A DNA stretch of 64,000 nt from the NCBI RefSeq assembly GCF_002797685.1, contig NZ_PGFH01000001.1, positions 868,001 through 932,000 of the forward strand, given 5' to 3'. Position 1 is the stretch's first letter, and every line of letters begins with the position of its first letter. Of the stretch, positions 8,570 to 17,992 are shown piece after piece. The position numbers and the translations under genes were made by a program. This DNA comes from Salinibacterium amurskyense (lineage in GTDB: Bacteria > Actinomycetota > Actinomycetes > Actinomycetales > Microbacteriaceae). Below the pieces are notes generated by a model. The model saw nothing but the letters and a program-made list of their open reading frames with translations, searched no databases and was not told the origin of the DNA.

Positions 8570-9487
8570 TTACGCGACCTGCGCGCTGGGAACGACGTGG
8601 GGATTCACGGGTGGTGGAATCGTAATTCCGTCGCGATCGAGAATCGCCGCCGTTTCTTCTGGTGTGACATAGGAGAGGCTCCCGTAGTCGCCGAGAGGAA
8701 CGACCGAGTGCATCACTGTTTCGTCGTAGACGTGCACCAGGTTGAACGACTGGGCGCCATCCCGACCACGGGTGCCGCCGACGGGCACGTTGAGGTCCTG
8801 CGTGTAGCAGGTGGCTGAGGCGACCGACACGGGGATCCCCGCGAAGAGCGCGGTCGTTGAGTAGTGCAGATGACCGGCGATGATGCTGCGGATGTCGCTG
8901 CCGCGGATCACCGCGGCGAGCTCCTTTTGAGAGCGAAGTTCGACGGTCACGGCAAGATCGAGAACCGTGGGCACCGGCGGGTGGTGCATCGCGAGGATGG
9001 TGCCGTGGGGTGCCGGGGTAGCGAGTTCGTTCTGCAACCACAGCAGTTGGGCATCCGAAATATCGCCATGATGTTCGCCGGGAACGGTCGAGTCGAGCGC
9101 AATAATGCGCAACCCGTTGACGTCGATTACGCGGTCGATGGGCGCGGTGGTGGCGGGTTCATCGAGAAGAGTGGTGGTGAAGGTGCTGCGGTCGTCGTGG
9201 TTGCCCATGACCCACACCACTTGCGCTCCGAGGCGATCGGCTACAGGTTCGACGATCTCGCGGAGCGCACGGTAGGCCTCAGCTTCGCCCTTATCAGCGA
9301 GGTCGCCGGTGATGATGATTGCTTCGGGGCGAGAACCGGATGCTTCCAGTTCAGCGAACAATTGCCGCAGCTTGGTCTCGCTGTCGAGGCTGTCGTAGAG
9401 GCGCCGCCCATCGGCCAGAAGGTGCACGTCGCTGAGATGTAACACGTAATGGTCGGGTCGAGGATACTGCGACACGTAGCCGGTCAT
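8570..9487 (-). CDS. Calcineurin-like metallophosphoesterase (CpdA-type cyclic nucleotide phosphodiesterase)
   Basis: 305 aa from the Met of [11 protein letters not shown]. All five metal-binding blocks are present: SDVH (Asp20, His22), [23 protein letters not shown] and AGHLHY. The arrangement and length fit the class III cyclic-nucleotide phosphodiesterases represented by CpdA and mycobacterial Rv0805. The expected role is hydrolysis of cAMP or related phosphodiesters, but substrate specificity cannot be read off. Alternative in-frame starts are at 9511 and 9538; none has a strong ribosome-binding site, and the chosen start gives the best match to the family N-terminus. Confidence 0.85.
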   Translation of the reverse strand: MTGYVSQYPRPDHYVLHLSDVHLLADGRRLYDSLDSETKLRQLFAELEASGSRPEAIIITGDLADKGEAEAYRALREIVEPVADRLGAQVVWVMGNHDDRSTFTTTLLDEPATTAPIDRVIDVNGLRIIALDSTVPGEHHGDISDAQLLWLQNELATPAPHGTILAMHHPPVPTVLDLAVTVELRSQKELAAVIRGSDIRSIIAGHLHYSTTALFAGIPVSVASATCYTQDLNVPVGGTRGRDGAQSFNLVHVYDETVMHSVVPLGDYGSLSYVTPEETAAILDRDGITIPPPVNPHVVPSAQVA

Positions 9488-9753
9488 AGGCGTAGTCCAG
9501 CACTCGAACATGGACGCGCGGTGAACATCCTGCGGCAAGTTGCGCGCCGTCCCCCGGTTTCTGCGGATCGGGGTCGCCCAGCGTGACCCGGTTTGGGGGC
9601 GTGCTTGGCGTTCGAATGCTCCCTGTGTGCGCCACTCGTCATTTCGTCCGCGGGCGTATCGTGCTCCGTCGCCCGTCTTGGGGGCCGCGGTGCGCTTCGC
9701 AAACGAGATAGCCTCGGTTTGATGGCGCTCGGGGGAGTGCTCATGGGGGAAGA

Positions 9754-10584
9754 ATGACTAACGAAGTTCACGCTGTGCAGCCCGAATCTCCGACGAGGAT
9801 AGCGAGCGATCTGATCGAGCGGCCCGCGGCGTACTCGGTCATCGAAGAGTTGTTCCGGGTTCAAGAAACGATGGAGCCGCAAAACGTTCTTCACCAGTTG
9901 TTTGGATTTCGTCCCGTGCATCCGCACGCTCAAAGCTGGTTTTCGGGGGCGATTGGCGAACGCAAAGTTGGCGATCTCCTTCTGCAGCTCGGCCCGGAGT
10001 GGGCTGTTCTCCATGCAGTTCCAGTCGGCAAGGGCGACAGCGACATCGATCACGTGGTTATTGGCCCAGCCGGTGTCTTCACTATCAACACCAAACGACA
10101 CCCGGGAAAGAAGATCTGGGTCGGTGAGCGAATGCTTATGGTTGCTGGCCAGAAAACAGACCACCTTCGTAACTCTCGTCACGAGGCCAAGCGCGCAGCC
10201 AAATTGCTGACGAAGGCCACAGGTTTCCCTGTCGACGTGCACCCGGTCTTGGCGATTGTCGAGCCGGCATCGTTCACTTTTCGGCAGCGACCACAGGACG
10301 TGAGCGTTATGGATGCTCGCCGGCTGCCCCGTTGGTTGAAACGGCGCAGGGCAGTGTTGGCCCCTGATGAGCTCGCGGCGATTATTGATGCCGCGACTGA
10401 GGTGCGTACTTGGCATCCGACCGCAGATCTCTCGATCGATCCGAGCCATCTCTCGAGATTCCGTGAACTCGAGCGCAAGGATGGGCGGGCTTACTTGGTT
10501 CGGCTCGCATGGGCGCTCGCTTTTGCCGTCGCAGCCGGGCTGGGCTCCATTTCTGTTCTAATGTCATTCACCGCAGGTCTCTAG
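9754..10584 (+). CDS. NERD-domain protein with C-terminal membrane helix
   Basis: 276 aa. The nuclease-related domain (NERD) spans about residues 65-180: [19 protein letters not shown], then [19 protein letters not shown], which contains the Asp and the (E/N)xK-type end of a PD-(D/E)xK-like core. The last 25 residues form a hydrophobic helix ([20 protein letters not shown]), so the protein is probably a membrane anchor with the NERD domain in the cytoplasm. A role in DNA processing is inferred from the fold only. ATG 9754 has GGGGGAAG upstream. The 215 bases before it hold no gene that I can support. Confidence 0.8.
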   Translation: MTNEVHAVQPESPTRIASDLIERPAAYSVIEELFRVQETMEPQNVLHQLFGFRPVHPHAQSWFSGAIGERKVGDLLLQLGPEWAVLHAVPVGKGDSDIDHVVIGPAGVFTINTKRHPGKKIWVGERMLMVAGQKTDHLRNSRHEAKRAAKLLTKATGFPVDVHPVLAIVEPASFTFRQRPQDVSVMDARRLPRWLKRRRAVLAPDELAAIIDAATEVRTWHPTADLSIDPSHLSRFRELERKDGRAYLVRLAWALAFAVAAGLGSISVLMSFTAGL

Positions 10585-10693
10585 GCTCGACGAGCCCTAT
10601 GGCAAGCGTCTTATGTCGGTAGTAGCCGAGAGATCATGCTCTCGCGCCTCCTGACTATTCGCGCACGACTCCGAGCCCTGGCGTCATAGCGAT

Positions 10694-13600
10694 CTATTCC
10701 GTTCCAAAGAACTCGTAGTCGGCCACCAGTTCGGCAAGTAGTGCGGGTGGCAGCTCCGAGAATTGTGCTGCGCCACCGCTGCCGCGCGGAGTGATCCGGC
10801 GAACAGTGAGCGCCCCGAGTTCGATAGGGATGTTCGTTTCCGGCAAGCTGCTTCCCGAAAATGACAGCACGCCTTCCAACCCGACGGTATCGAACCGCTT
10901 CACGTATTCGAAGAAGGTCACGTCGTCGCCCGTCTCCCCGCGGCTCCACTCCCGCACTTTCGCTCGCGAGCGCAGCCGGAAGGATTCACTCTCCGTGCCT
11001 TCAAGGTTGTCGCGCCGTGACTCCGTTCCTGTGATCGCAATCGGGGTTGCTCCAAATTGGTCAAAGCCGAGCCCGTAGGAGGCTTCACTCGCCCGCCAGG
11101 CCTCAATCGCGGAGGCGTCGAGCGTAGTCGGGTGCGCTATGCTCACACGCGCATCCGGGGTCAGTTCAACAGGCAGACCATCGACGGTTCGTAGGGTGCC
11201 GTCGAGATCAGGGCGAACTGTGATGCCGTCGACGTGCCAGACCAACGCCGCAACGAGAACGCCCATGATCGGATGCTCGAGCAGCCGCTCGCGCCACTCA
11301 GCACCAGTCCACTCTCGTCGCAGGCACATCGCGTCGTAGAGCCGACGGCGTTGCGTGGCGACGACCGCCGTCAGTTCCTTCTTGTTTGCCGTCCATTGCG
11401 TTTTTGCGGCCGCGGCAGCGTCGTCAGCCTTGCGTGGGGCGGGTAGCGCTTTGATTGGCTCTCCCTCGGCGGTTTCGAGGCTCAGCTTAAGGGAGGTGTC
11501 GAATCGAGCTACGAATGAACGAGGGCCATAGTCGAGCACGAACGAACGTGAGCTGTCGAGACCGGCAGTCGGGATCATCCGATCGGCAAGTTCGTCTGTC
11601 GACCACCCTCGCGCTTCGGCGATAGCGTCAACAAGCTCACCAGCTCGTTTCTGGATGCCGGCGGTGCGATACCGCCGTGCCGTCGCTACCAAGAGCTGGG
11701 TCGGTTCTGGATCGCCCGATAGCGACAAGACCACGAGGAGGGCGTCGATCTGCGCCCGCTTCAGATGCTTACGTCTCATGTACTGCCGCACGATTTCGGC
11801 GAGCTCGGCACCGGGAACCAAACTGCAGAGGGAGAGGATGCCGCGGTGTGCTGTCGCGGTGGGCACTTTGCCATATTCCCGCAATCGTTCCCTCTCGAAA
11901 TAGTCCAACTCTCTTGAGTTCGCGAGAGAAAACTCCGGTGGCAAATCTGCATCTACGATGTCGAAGAACAGCAGAGTTTCACGGGTAATTTCCGGATCAT
12001 CCAAGGCGAGCGCCTTCACGATTCCTGAATAGCGGCTAGCCGCTGCGAATGCTTTCTCCATGGAGACGGCGTCGTCTTTTGTCGCGTCGCGCGCGATCCA
12101 CGTCGTCAGCACGAAGCGGCCGAGTTCGCTGGCGCTCTCGGCACTGAGGGTACGAAGGTATAGCGGCAGCAGGCCAGCACCTGCGGGGTCTTTCAGCGTG
12201 AAGCCGAGAACAATCCACCACCGCAGAACGTCGGAGGGCACCTCAGTGCCATCCGCGTAGGCGGCCGTCGGCAGGTCGGCGAAGGGAAACCACTCCATCT
12301 CCTTGGGCAGGCCCTTAGCGAGTCCCTTGGCTGCCTCGGACGCAAGAGCAGATGGCTGCAGATAAACACCGATGTTTCGCCCTAGTCGCTCAAGCGCGGC
12401 GATGATCGTTGCGCGAACTGTCGGGACTGTTTCTTGTTCGAGTTGTTGAGCGAGTGCATCAACCGCCCAGTCGCCGCCGAGCGATCCCACCCAGACCACC
12501 GCTGCAGTGCGAATTTCAGTGTTGCCGACTCGCAGAGATTCCTCGGCGATGCGCTCCGCTAGACCGTGCTTCTGCAGCACCCGCTGAGCTGCTGCGCGAT
12601 TCGACTTTGCAGTGCCGATCGCGAGGTCAGTGACCAGGGGTAAGTAGCGCGCAGCGAGACGGGGAGATGCTTCCAGAATCGGAAGCACATCGGCGCGCAA
12701 ATCATTGCCGGACCAGTGGCCTTCGATCTCGCCGAACTCAAGGCCTAGGACAACATCAAATAGGTGGGGGTTCTCCGCCATGAAGCCCACAAGTTGGGAA
12801 GGCAACAGCGATGGTCCGCTGAAATAGTCGGTGAGCGCTGATCCGAAGACGTGGATGTTGGCACTGTTGACCGTCGACCCCGATTGGATGAGCGCGTGTG
12901 CGATCGAACGAGCGTCGATCTCCCGATGGCTATCGCTGGCTCCACGTCCCCAGTAGGAGGTTCCCGATTGTCGTACCCAGTTGATAGGGGCGAAGCCCAC
13001 GAGGCGATGGCTCACGTGATTCAGCGGGTACAACAAAGTGCGATCGGGTGCCTCGCCGCCGTGGGAAAGGTAGTCGACGATTTGGGGTAGCGCTTTCAGC
13101 GTCGCGTCTGCCTCAACGACGTGCTGCTCATAGGACTCAACTAAGTTGCCTGTGGCGTTGCCCGGGTATTTCTTGAGAAAATCCTCTCGTTCTTTCTTCG
13201 CCGATTCGACCAGGCGGCTCTGTCGTGCGCGGTAGTCAGTGACAGCCGTGCGTATCGATTCGACAGCGGCGTCGTCGAGCACATTCTCGGCGAGTGGCAC
13301 CATCGCGGGTACCTCGATGTGCTCCGGGGCTCCGTACAGCTCGTAAATGGCGAGGCGTTGAATCGCCCGATCGATCTCTACCGTGCCCTTCTTGCCGCGT
13401 GCAAGGGCGCGCTCGAGTACACCCATGGCAGCCGGGATATCTGGCACGTTCTCCAGCGCATAGATGACCCTTTCGCGATGGGCTGCAGACCCCGTTTCGA
13501 GAAGAGTTTCGAGAACGGCGAGTTGGCGGGCAGGGGTGACTCCGCGAAGAACAGCTAGTGAGGGCACCCGCAGCGTCTTGTCGCCGTGAATGGCGAGGGC

Positions 13601-14260
13601 CGCGATGAGCTCTACGTGCATCTCTGCGAGCGGGGGATGGGTGGCGGCGATTCTGACTAATTCGAAGAGCGCTCCGTACGTGAAGTCGGGGAGCAAGTCT
13701 TCAAGCGCGTCGGCGTTCGTGACCAGAAACTCGGCCATGCCGGGGATCGCTCGAAGTCCGGTGGCTCGATAGCGAGCGTAACTGTCTGCACTGCCGATTA
13801 GTTCGGCGATCAACTTTCGGGGGAGATCATTCTCGTTCACCTGCTCGAGTCGCATGAGAGCAGCGATTCTCTCAATCGTTATCGACGTGAACGGAATGTC
13901 GGCAGACCTCCGCCGTCCGTTGCGGCTGAATGCAGACAGTGCATCCATGAGGAGCGCCCACACAGAGCTCGGCATCGTGCCAGGAATATAGAGAGGCTCG
14001 ACTCGTGCCGCCGAGAGAAAACGCCCCCACCGCACGAGGGTCTCATCGTCGGCACGCTCAATGGACTCCAGTTGAAGGTAGAAGTCCGTGCGTGTGAGGG
14101 TATCGATGCTGGAAAACACAGCGCGGTCGTTCTGGCTGAGCCGTGACGGATAGTCGTGATCGCTGCCGTCGAAGACGTAGTCGAGAATGTCGTGACGTAA
14201 GACAGCATCCAATTCCGCCAAAGAATCTGCGAGCAGAATGCGGGGGCCGCTGGATGTCAT
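10694..14260 (-). CDS. DUF4132-domain giant protein with HEAT-like repeats
   Basis: 1188 aa from ATG 14260, which has GTGAGG 6 bases upstream; an alternative GTG at 14272 lies four codons earlier. The central part is helical and repeat-like (TAAVVWVGSLGGDWAVDALA, TVRATIIAALERLGRN). The C-terminal 350 residues carry the DUF4132 pattern: RRRLYDAMCLRREWTGAEW, LLEHPIMGVLVAALVWH, VSIAHPTTLDASAIEAWRAS, and the closing ADYEFF. DUF4132 proteins are related to E. coli MolR/YehI and their function is not established. GC and codon choice are a little more relaxed than in flanking housekeeping genes. It sits between a NERD protein and an immunity-like protein, in what looks like an accessory patch. Confidence 0.85.
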   Translation of the reverse strand: MTSSGPRILLADSLAELDAVLRHDILDYVFDGSDHDYPSRLSQNDRAVFSSIDTLTRTDFYLQLESIERADDETLVRWGRFLSAARVEPLYIPGTMPSSVWALLMDALSAFSRNGRRRSADIPFTSITIERIAALMRLEQVNENDLPRKLIAELIGSADSYARYRATGLRAIPGMAEFLVTNADALEDLLPDFTYGALFELVRIAATHPPLAEMHVELIAALAIHGDKTLRVPSLAVLRGVTPARQLAVLETLLETGSAAHRERVIYALENVPDIPAAMGVLERALARGKKGTVEIDRAIQRLAIYELYGAPEHIEVPAMVPLAENVLDDAAVESIRTAVTDYRARQSRLVESAKKEREDFLKKYPGNATGNLVESYEQHVVEADATLKALPQIVDYLSHGGEAPDRTLLYPLNHVSHRLVGFAPINWVRQSGTSYWGRGASDSHREIDARSIAHALIQSGSTVNSANIHVFGSALTDYFSGPSLLPSQLVGFMAENPHLFDVVLGLEFGEIEGHWSGNDLRADVLPILEASPRLAARYLPLVTDLAIGTAKSNRAAAQRVLQKHGLAERIAEESLRVGNTEIRTAAVVWVGSLGGDWAVDALAQQLEQETVPTVRATIIAALERLGRNIGVYLQPSALASEAAKGLAKGLPKEMEWFPFADLPTAAYADGTEVPSDVLRWWIVLGFTLKDPAGAGLLPLYLRTLSAESASELGRFVLTTWIARDATKDDAVSMEKAFAAASRYSGIVKALALDDPEITRETLLFFDIVDADLPPEFSLANSRELDYFERERLREYGKVPTATAHRGILSLCSLVPGAELAEIVRQYMRRKHLKRAQIDALLVVLSLSGDPEPTQLLVATARRYRTAGIQKRAGELVDAIAEARGWSTDELADRMIPTAGLDSSRSFVLDYGPRSFVARFDTSLKLSLETAEGEPIKALPAPRKADDAAAAAKTQWTANKKELTAVVATQRRRLYDAMCLRREWTGAEWRERLLEHPIMGVLVAALVWHVDGITVRPDLDGTLRTVDGLPVELTPDARVSIAHPTTLDASAIEAWRASEASYGLGFDQFGATPIAITGTESRRDNLEGTESESFRLRSRAKVREWSRGETGDDVTFFEYVKRFDTVGLEGVLSFSGSSLPETNIPIELGALTVRRITPRGSGGAAQFSELPPALLAELVADYEFFGTE

Positions 14261-14401
14261 GTGGATCCTCACCGGGACGCGAACACGGGGTGAGTGAACC
14301 TCACAATGAAATGTTACGGGGCTGGATGCCGGGCCGCTGTCCCCACATAGGGGTGGGTTGAATGGGCAACCGGCGCCTCCGGCAAATGCGTAGCGGGATA
14401 A

Positions 14402-14878
14402 CTAGCCGCGCAGAGGGAACTCCGCGAGCTCCTGCTCCCACGCTGCAACCGCGCGCGTGAGATCACTCGGCGAGATCGTGAGATCCAGGAAGAATTCCCT
14501 CTCACTCGTCACGCTCGGAGGCTGTGACTCGAGCCAAAGGAACACACGGATGACTATCGCAGACGGCTCGAAGCTCACGAGACTGAATCCGAGGTTTGGT
14601 TCGACGAAGTTCAGCGTGGGAAGTAACTCGCTTTGGCCGCTTAGCTCCATCGGCTCAACAAGCCCGCGGGCGGCCCGCAGAAGCCACGTGCCGAGGTTGC
14701 GTGCCTCGTCCACGAGCAGGCAGGGTTCGAGAAAGTTCCACTCTTCGGCGCCCCAACGGGCTCGCCCATCGATCAGGAGCCAGTTGGCGTCGTAAGGATC
14801 GACCCGTACATCCTCAAACTGGTAAGCCATGGGCTCGATGCTGAGATAGTTCGTTCCGCCGGCATCCCATAACTCCAT
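14402..14878 (-). CDS. WapI-type immunity-like protein
   Basis: 158 aa from ATG 14878. The order of features, YQFEDVRVDPYDANWLLIDG, then EEWNFLEPCLLVDEARNLGTWL, then LNFVEPNLGFSLVSFEP, resembles the WapI family of immunity proteins against polymorphic contact-dependent toxins. No toxin gene lies nearby, so it would be an orphan immunity gene. TAGGCT (14886-14891) lies 7 bases before the ATG and there is no Shine-Dalgarno sequence, suggesting a leaderless mRNA. Family assignment is from memory of the motif pattern, so moderately certain. Confidence 0.6.
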   Translation of the reverse strand: MELWDAGGTNYLSIEPMAYQFEDVRVDPYDANWLLIDGRARWGAEEWNFLEPCLLVDEARNLGTWLLRAARGLVEPMELSGQSELLPTLNFVEPNLGFSLVSFEPSAIVIRVFLWLESQPPSVTSEREFFLDLTISPSDLTRAVAAWEQELAEFPLRG

Positions 14879-14956
14879 GGTCAGGAGCCTAATCGCGGCG
14901 CGCTTCGGAGAACGCACAAGAACCACATGAAAACGCCTCGAAGGCGAAGAAAAATG

Positions 14957-15029
14957 TGGGCCCGGCGGGGCTCGAACCCGCGACCCGCGGATTAAAAGTC
15001 CGATGCTCTACCAGCTGAGCTACAGGCCC
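14957..15029 (-). tRNA. tRNA-Lys (anticodon TTT)
   Basis: 73-base cloverleaf on the minus strand: acceptor GGGCCTG pairs with CGGGCCC (one G-U), D stem GCTC/GAGC, anticodon stem TCGGA/TCCGC (imperfect at its base) around loop CTTTTAA, T stem GCGGG/CCCGC with loop TTCGAGC. Discriminator A; CCA is not encoded. The anticodon TTT reads AAA/AAG lysine codons. Confidence 0.95.
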
Positions 15030-15054
15030 TACATGTTAAGCGTACCGTGATCTC

Positions 15055-15684
15055 ATGGCAGAAAATTTCCATAAGCCCACGCAGTACTCGACAGATAAGT
15101 TTGACACATTCGAAGGGGGAGAAGATCCCGCCCAAATAATGCGCGCAGCCCACGATACAGCCCACGCGCTGCTTGAGGGTGCACGCAACTCGGATGACCC
15201 TGCCGTGATCGACAGAATCATCGCTTACACGGATAAAAACGGTATCGATTCGCTCGCCGAGCTCTGGTCGCGATCGAGTGCCGCCAGCCTGCCTGGCGCA
15301 CTCTGGCGTATCTATTTGCTGCGTGCCGTCATCCAACAGGATGCGGTGGGTACGAGCCTTCTCTTTCAGCGTGGCATCGAGACGCTGCCCACAATCGACG
15401 CCGCAGTGACCGGCGCGATCAATCCCACGGGGCCCGAGGAAATCAAGGGTTTGGCCGACCAGATTTTGCGAGGGCTGTTTCGGGGTGACTTCGGTGTTGC
15501 TCTGGATCGTGCTGCATCGTTCAGCCGCATTCTGGCGTCGGGCGCGGGCAGCATCGCCGACGACCAAGAGTTGCTTGATCCCGAGCGGGCTACAGAGCTC
15601 ACCACACGCGCCTCCCGCTACTCCCTCATGGCAGAGGAGCTCACAGGGTGTGCGAAGCGCTATCGCGCCGGGGCTCTTGATTGA
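15055..15684 (+). CDS. Conserved actinobacterial protein of unknown function
   Basis: 209 aa, helical and without membrane segments or cysteine-rich motifs apart from one late Cys. Segments such as KPTQYSTDKFDTFEGGEDP, SLPGALWRIYLLRAVIQQD and ILRGLFRGDFGVALDRAASF look conserved rather than random, and I recall similar proteins across actinobacteria, some misannotated as RNA polymerase subunits. I do not assign a function. TACCGT (15043-15048) lies exactly 6 bases before the ATG with no Shine-Dalgarno, a leaderless pattern. It is divergent from tRNA-Lys. Confidence 0.75.
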   Translation: MAENFHKPTQYSTDKFDTFEGGEDPAQIMRAAHDTAHALLEGARNSDDPAVIDRIIAYTDKNGIDSLAELWSRSSAASLPGALWRIYLLRAVIQQDAVGTSLLFQRGIETLPTIDAAVTGAINPTGPEEIKGLADQILRGLFRGDFGVALDRAASFSRILASGAGSIADDQELLDPERATELTTRASRYSLMAEELTGCAKRYRAGALD

Positions 15685-15720
15685 GTCGCGGATCGAGAAC
15701 TGCGAGGTAGCGGATGCTCG

Positions 15721-16935
15721 TTAGGGAGCGTTCTGCAGAATCCGCTGGAACGCGGTGTTGAAGGTTTGTTCTTCTGAGCTGTCGAGCCCGCGAAACACAT
15801 ACGACCGAGCGAGCATGTCGTCATCCGGAAAAATGAGATTGTTGCTGGCCAGCTCCGGGTCGATGGCGGCGGCCGCTTCCTTGGCGCCCGCTACTGGAGT
15901 GATGTAGTTCACGTACGCGGCAACCTCGGCGGCAACAGCAGGGTCGTAGTAATAGTTGATGAGCTCTTCGACGTTCGATTTCGCGGGGCTACCGATGGGC
16001 ACCATAAAGTTGTCGTTCCAAATCGGGCCGCCGGCCTCAGGAACAGCGAAACCCCACTTGTCGCCGTGCTCTGCGTTGAGTTGAACGATGTCGCCCGACC
16101 ACACAATTGCAGCGAGCGTATCCCCGCTCACTAAGTCTTCTAAGTAAGAGTTGCCGGTGATGTTGAGAATCTGGCCGCTAGAGACGTGCTTAGTCAGCTC
16201 CTCTATCCCCGCATTGAATTGGTCGACGCCCCAGCCGCCCGAGATGTCGACGCCCTGGTCGAGCATGATGAGCCCCATCGTGTCGCGCATCTCTGAGAGC
16301 ACCCCAACGCGACCCTTGAGATCGGGATTCCACAGATCTTGCACTGACCGCAGCCCGGCGGGAAGCATCTCTTTGTTCCAGGCAATCCCGGCAAATCCAC
16401 CCTGATACGGGATGCTCATTTCGCGTCCGGGGTCGAAGTCAACGTCTCGAAGTTCCGGCAGCAAATTCGCAATGTTTGGGATGTTGGCGTGGTCGAGTTT
16501 CTGAATGTAGCCAAACCGGATTAGCCGGGCCACGATCCAGTCGGTGAGGCACACCACATCGGCCCCGATGTCTTGACCGAGCGAGAGTTGGTCGTTGACC
16601 GTCGCGTAATAACTGTTGTTGTCTTCTACGGCCTCTGTGTAGGCCACGTTGATGCCGGTCTGAGCCTCGAAAGCGTCGATCGTGGGGTAGTTGCCCTCAT
16701 CGTCGACATCCACATAGAGGGCCCAGTTATCCCACCGCACCGTGTTGTTCGTCTCGCTCGTGTCTTCCGCGGCGGTGACCCCAATGTTGCTCCCGGTGGA
16801 ACACGCCGCGAGGGCTAAGCCTGTCGCGCCCGCGGCTGCACCGCTCAGAAGGGTACGGCGGCTCAGCGACGATTGCTGCGCGCGTTGAATCAGCGCACGA
16901 ATGAGTGGATCGGCGGGCAGTGGTTTCGGGTGCAT
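15721..16935 (-). CDS. Tat-exported polyamine-type ABC substrate-binding lipoprotein
   Basis: 404 aa. The N-terminus has a twin-arginine motif SRRTLL (residues 25-30) and a lipobox LAAC with Cys45, so the protein is folded before export and anchored to the outer face of the membrane. The rest matches PotD/PotF-type periplasmic binding proteins: NTVRWDNWALYVDVD, DVVCLTDWIVARLIRFGYIQKLD, IPYQGGFAGIAWNKEML, AAIVWSGDIVQLN, ending in FQRILQ. No permease or ATPase gene is adjacent, so its transporter is encoded elsewhere or it pairs with a general one. SD AGGAG precedes the ATG. Confidence 0.88.
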   Translation of the reverse strand: MHPKPLPADPLIRALIQRAQQSSLSRRTLLSGAAAGATGLALAACSTGSNIGVTAAEDTSETNNTVRWDNWALYVDVDDEGNYPTIDAFEAQTGINVAYTEAVEDNNSYYATVNDQLSLGQDIGADVVCLTDWIVARLIRFGYIQKLDHANIPNIANLLPELRDVDFDPGREMSIPYQGGFAGIAWNKEMLPAGLRSVQDLWNPDLKGRVGVLSEMRDTMGLIMLDQGVDISGGWGVDQFNAGIEELTKHVSSGQILNITGNSYLEDLVSGDTLAAIVWSGDIVQLNAEHGDKWGFAVPEAGGPIWNDNFMVPIGSPAKSNVEELINYYYDPAVAAEVAAYVNYITPVAGAKEAAAAIDPELASNNLIFPDDDMLARSYVFRGLDSSEEQTFNTAFQRILQNAP

Positions 16936-17383
16936 CGCGCTCTCCTAGCGACTTCCGCGCTCACGCGCTCAGTCCTGAGTTAGTGTCGAGATTCTCGATA
17001 GTTGCACAAATGGGTAGCCAAATCGAGAGCAGACTTCACGAAAGTTTTCAGAGCGAGCACTCAGGTGAGGTTTTGCTACACTTTTCTTCGCCGGGCCACA
17101 GTAACCCCGGGCTCCAATATTAGCCGCTTCGAGCGGCCCTGCGTCGTGAGGCGTTCTCTGTGGTCCGGCTTTTTAGCGCCCGCTCGCGGCTTTTCAGCCC
17201 CTCGCCGCATGCCGGCGACTCCGCCGATTTCCGGGCAGCTTTCGACCAAACCCTTCTCGCTAGGGCGCCGAATTACTAACCAGTGAAAGCAACTGACGAA
17301 AACCATCGTCGGCCTCGCATCCACTGACTGAAGATTCGCTGCTGAACCACACGAACTGCGATGAAGGAGCACGGGAACCTGTC
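16936..17383. other. 448-bp intergenic region with operator-like palindromes and the sigK promoter
   Basis: Divergent regulatory space between the binding-protein gene and sigK. It holds two short palindromes near the binding-protein start, CTCAGTCCTGAG (16968-16979) and TCGAGATTCTCGA (16986-16998), which could bind a repressor. The SigK-type promoter lies at 17246-17273. I see no supported coding sequence. Confidence 0.6.
17246..17273 (+). promoter_or_regulatory. Predicted SigK-dependent promoter of sigK-rskA
   Basis: CCAAAC (17246-17251) and CCGAAT (17268-17273) separated by 16 bases. The same hexamers at the same spacing occur before the fasciclin gene at 60035-60062, and the base after the -35 block (CCTT) is also shared. 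This supports autoregulation of sigK. Confidence 0.7.
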
Positions 17384-17992
17384 ATGCTTGTCCTTATGTC
17401 TCGTGAAGCTGATGTCGGCGCAACGCCCGAAGAACCGGGTGTGCCTGCCACGAGCCCGCAAGACCTATTAGAGCGTGTCGCCACTGGCGATCAGGCCGCA
17501 TTTAGCGAGCTGTACGACCAACTGGCCCCTCGAGTTTTTGGACTCGTCAAGAGGCTCCTTCGCGACCATTCACAGTCCGAAGAAGTGACGCAAGAGATCT
17601 TCTTGGAGATCTGGCAAACCGCAACCCGATTCGATTCGAATAAGGGTGCAGCGGTGAGTTGGATTCTCACCATGGCTCACCGCCGAACTGTTGACCGTGT
17701 ACGTGCATCGCAGTCGTCCCGCGACCGCGACGTTCGTATCGGCATCCGTGATCACAACCCGGACTACGATCACGTCTCAGAAACCATTGAAGTCCGACTC
17801 GAACACGAAAGGGTAGAGAAGGCCATGTCCCGACTGACTGAACTCCAGCGCCAAGCTGTCTCCCTTGCGTATTACGGCGGCTATAGCCACAGTGAGGTGG
17901 CGACCATGCTTAAGGTTCCTGTCGGCACTGTCAAAACCCGACTACGTGATGGAATGATCCGCTTACGCGACGAAATGGGGGTGGCATCATGA
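17384..17992 (+). CDS. sigK: ECF RNA polymerase sigma factor SigK
   Basis: 202 aa. Region 2 (about residues 30-100) contains LYDQLAPRVFGLVKRLL, EEVTQEIFLEIW and VSWILTMAHRRTVDRVR; region 4 (about 140-195) has LTELQRQAVSLAYYGGYSHSEVATML followed by VGTVKTRLRDGM, the -35 recognition helix. Similarity, plus the overlapping rskA gene, identifies SigK. The start may be ATG 17384 or 17396; neither has a well-spaced SD. It contains no cysteine at all, whereas M. tuberculosis SigK has a regulatory disulfide. It ends in an ATGA overlap with rskA. Predicted targets include itself and the MPT70/83-like lipoprotein at 60 kb. Confidence 0.93.
   Translation: MLVLMSREADVGATPEEPGVPATSPQDLLERVATGDQAAFSELYDQLAPRVFGLVKRLLRDHSQSEEVTQEIFLEIWQTATRFDSNKGAAVSWILTMAHRRTVDRVRASQSSRDRDVRIGIRDHNPDYDHVSETIEVRLEHERVEKAMSRLTELQRQAVSLAYYGGYSHSEVATMLKVPVGTVKTRLRDGMIRLRDEMGVAS

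Noticed and set aside
14957-15029. tRNA-Lys as an attachment site for the accessory patch
   Set aside because: I searched nearby sequence by eye for a repeat of the tRNA 3' end and found none; no integrase is present.
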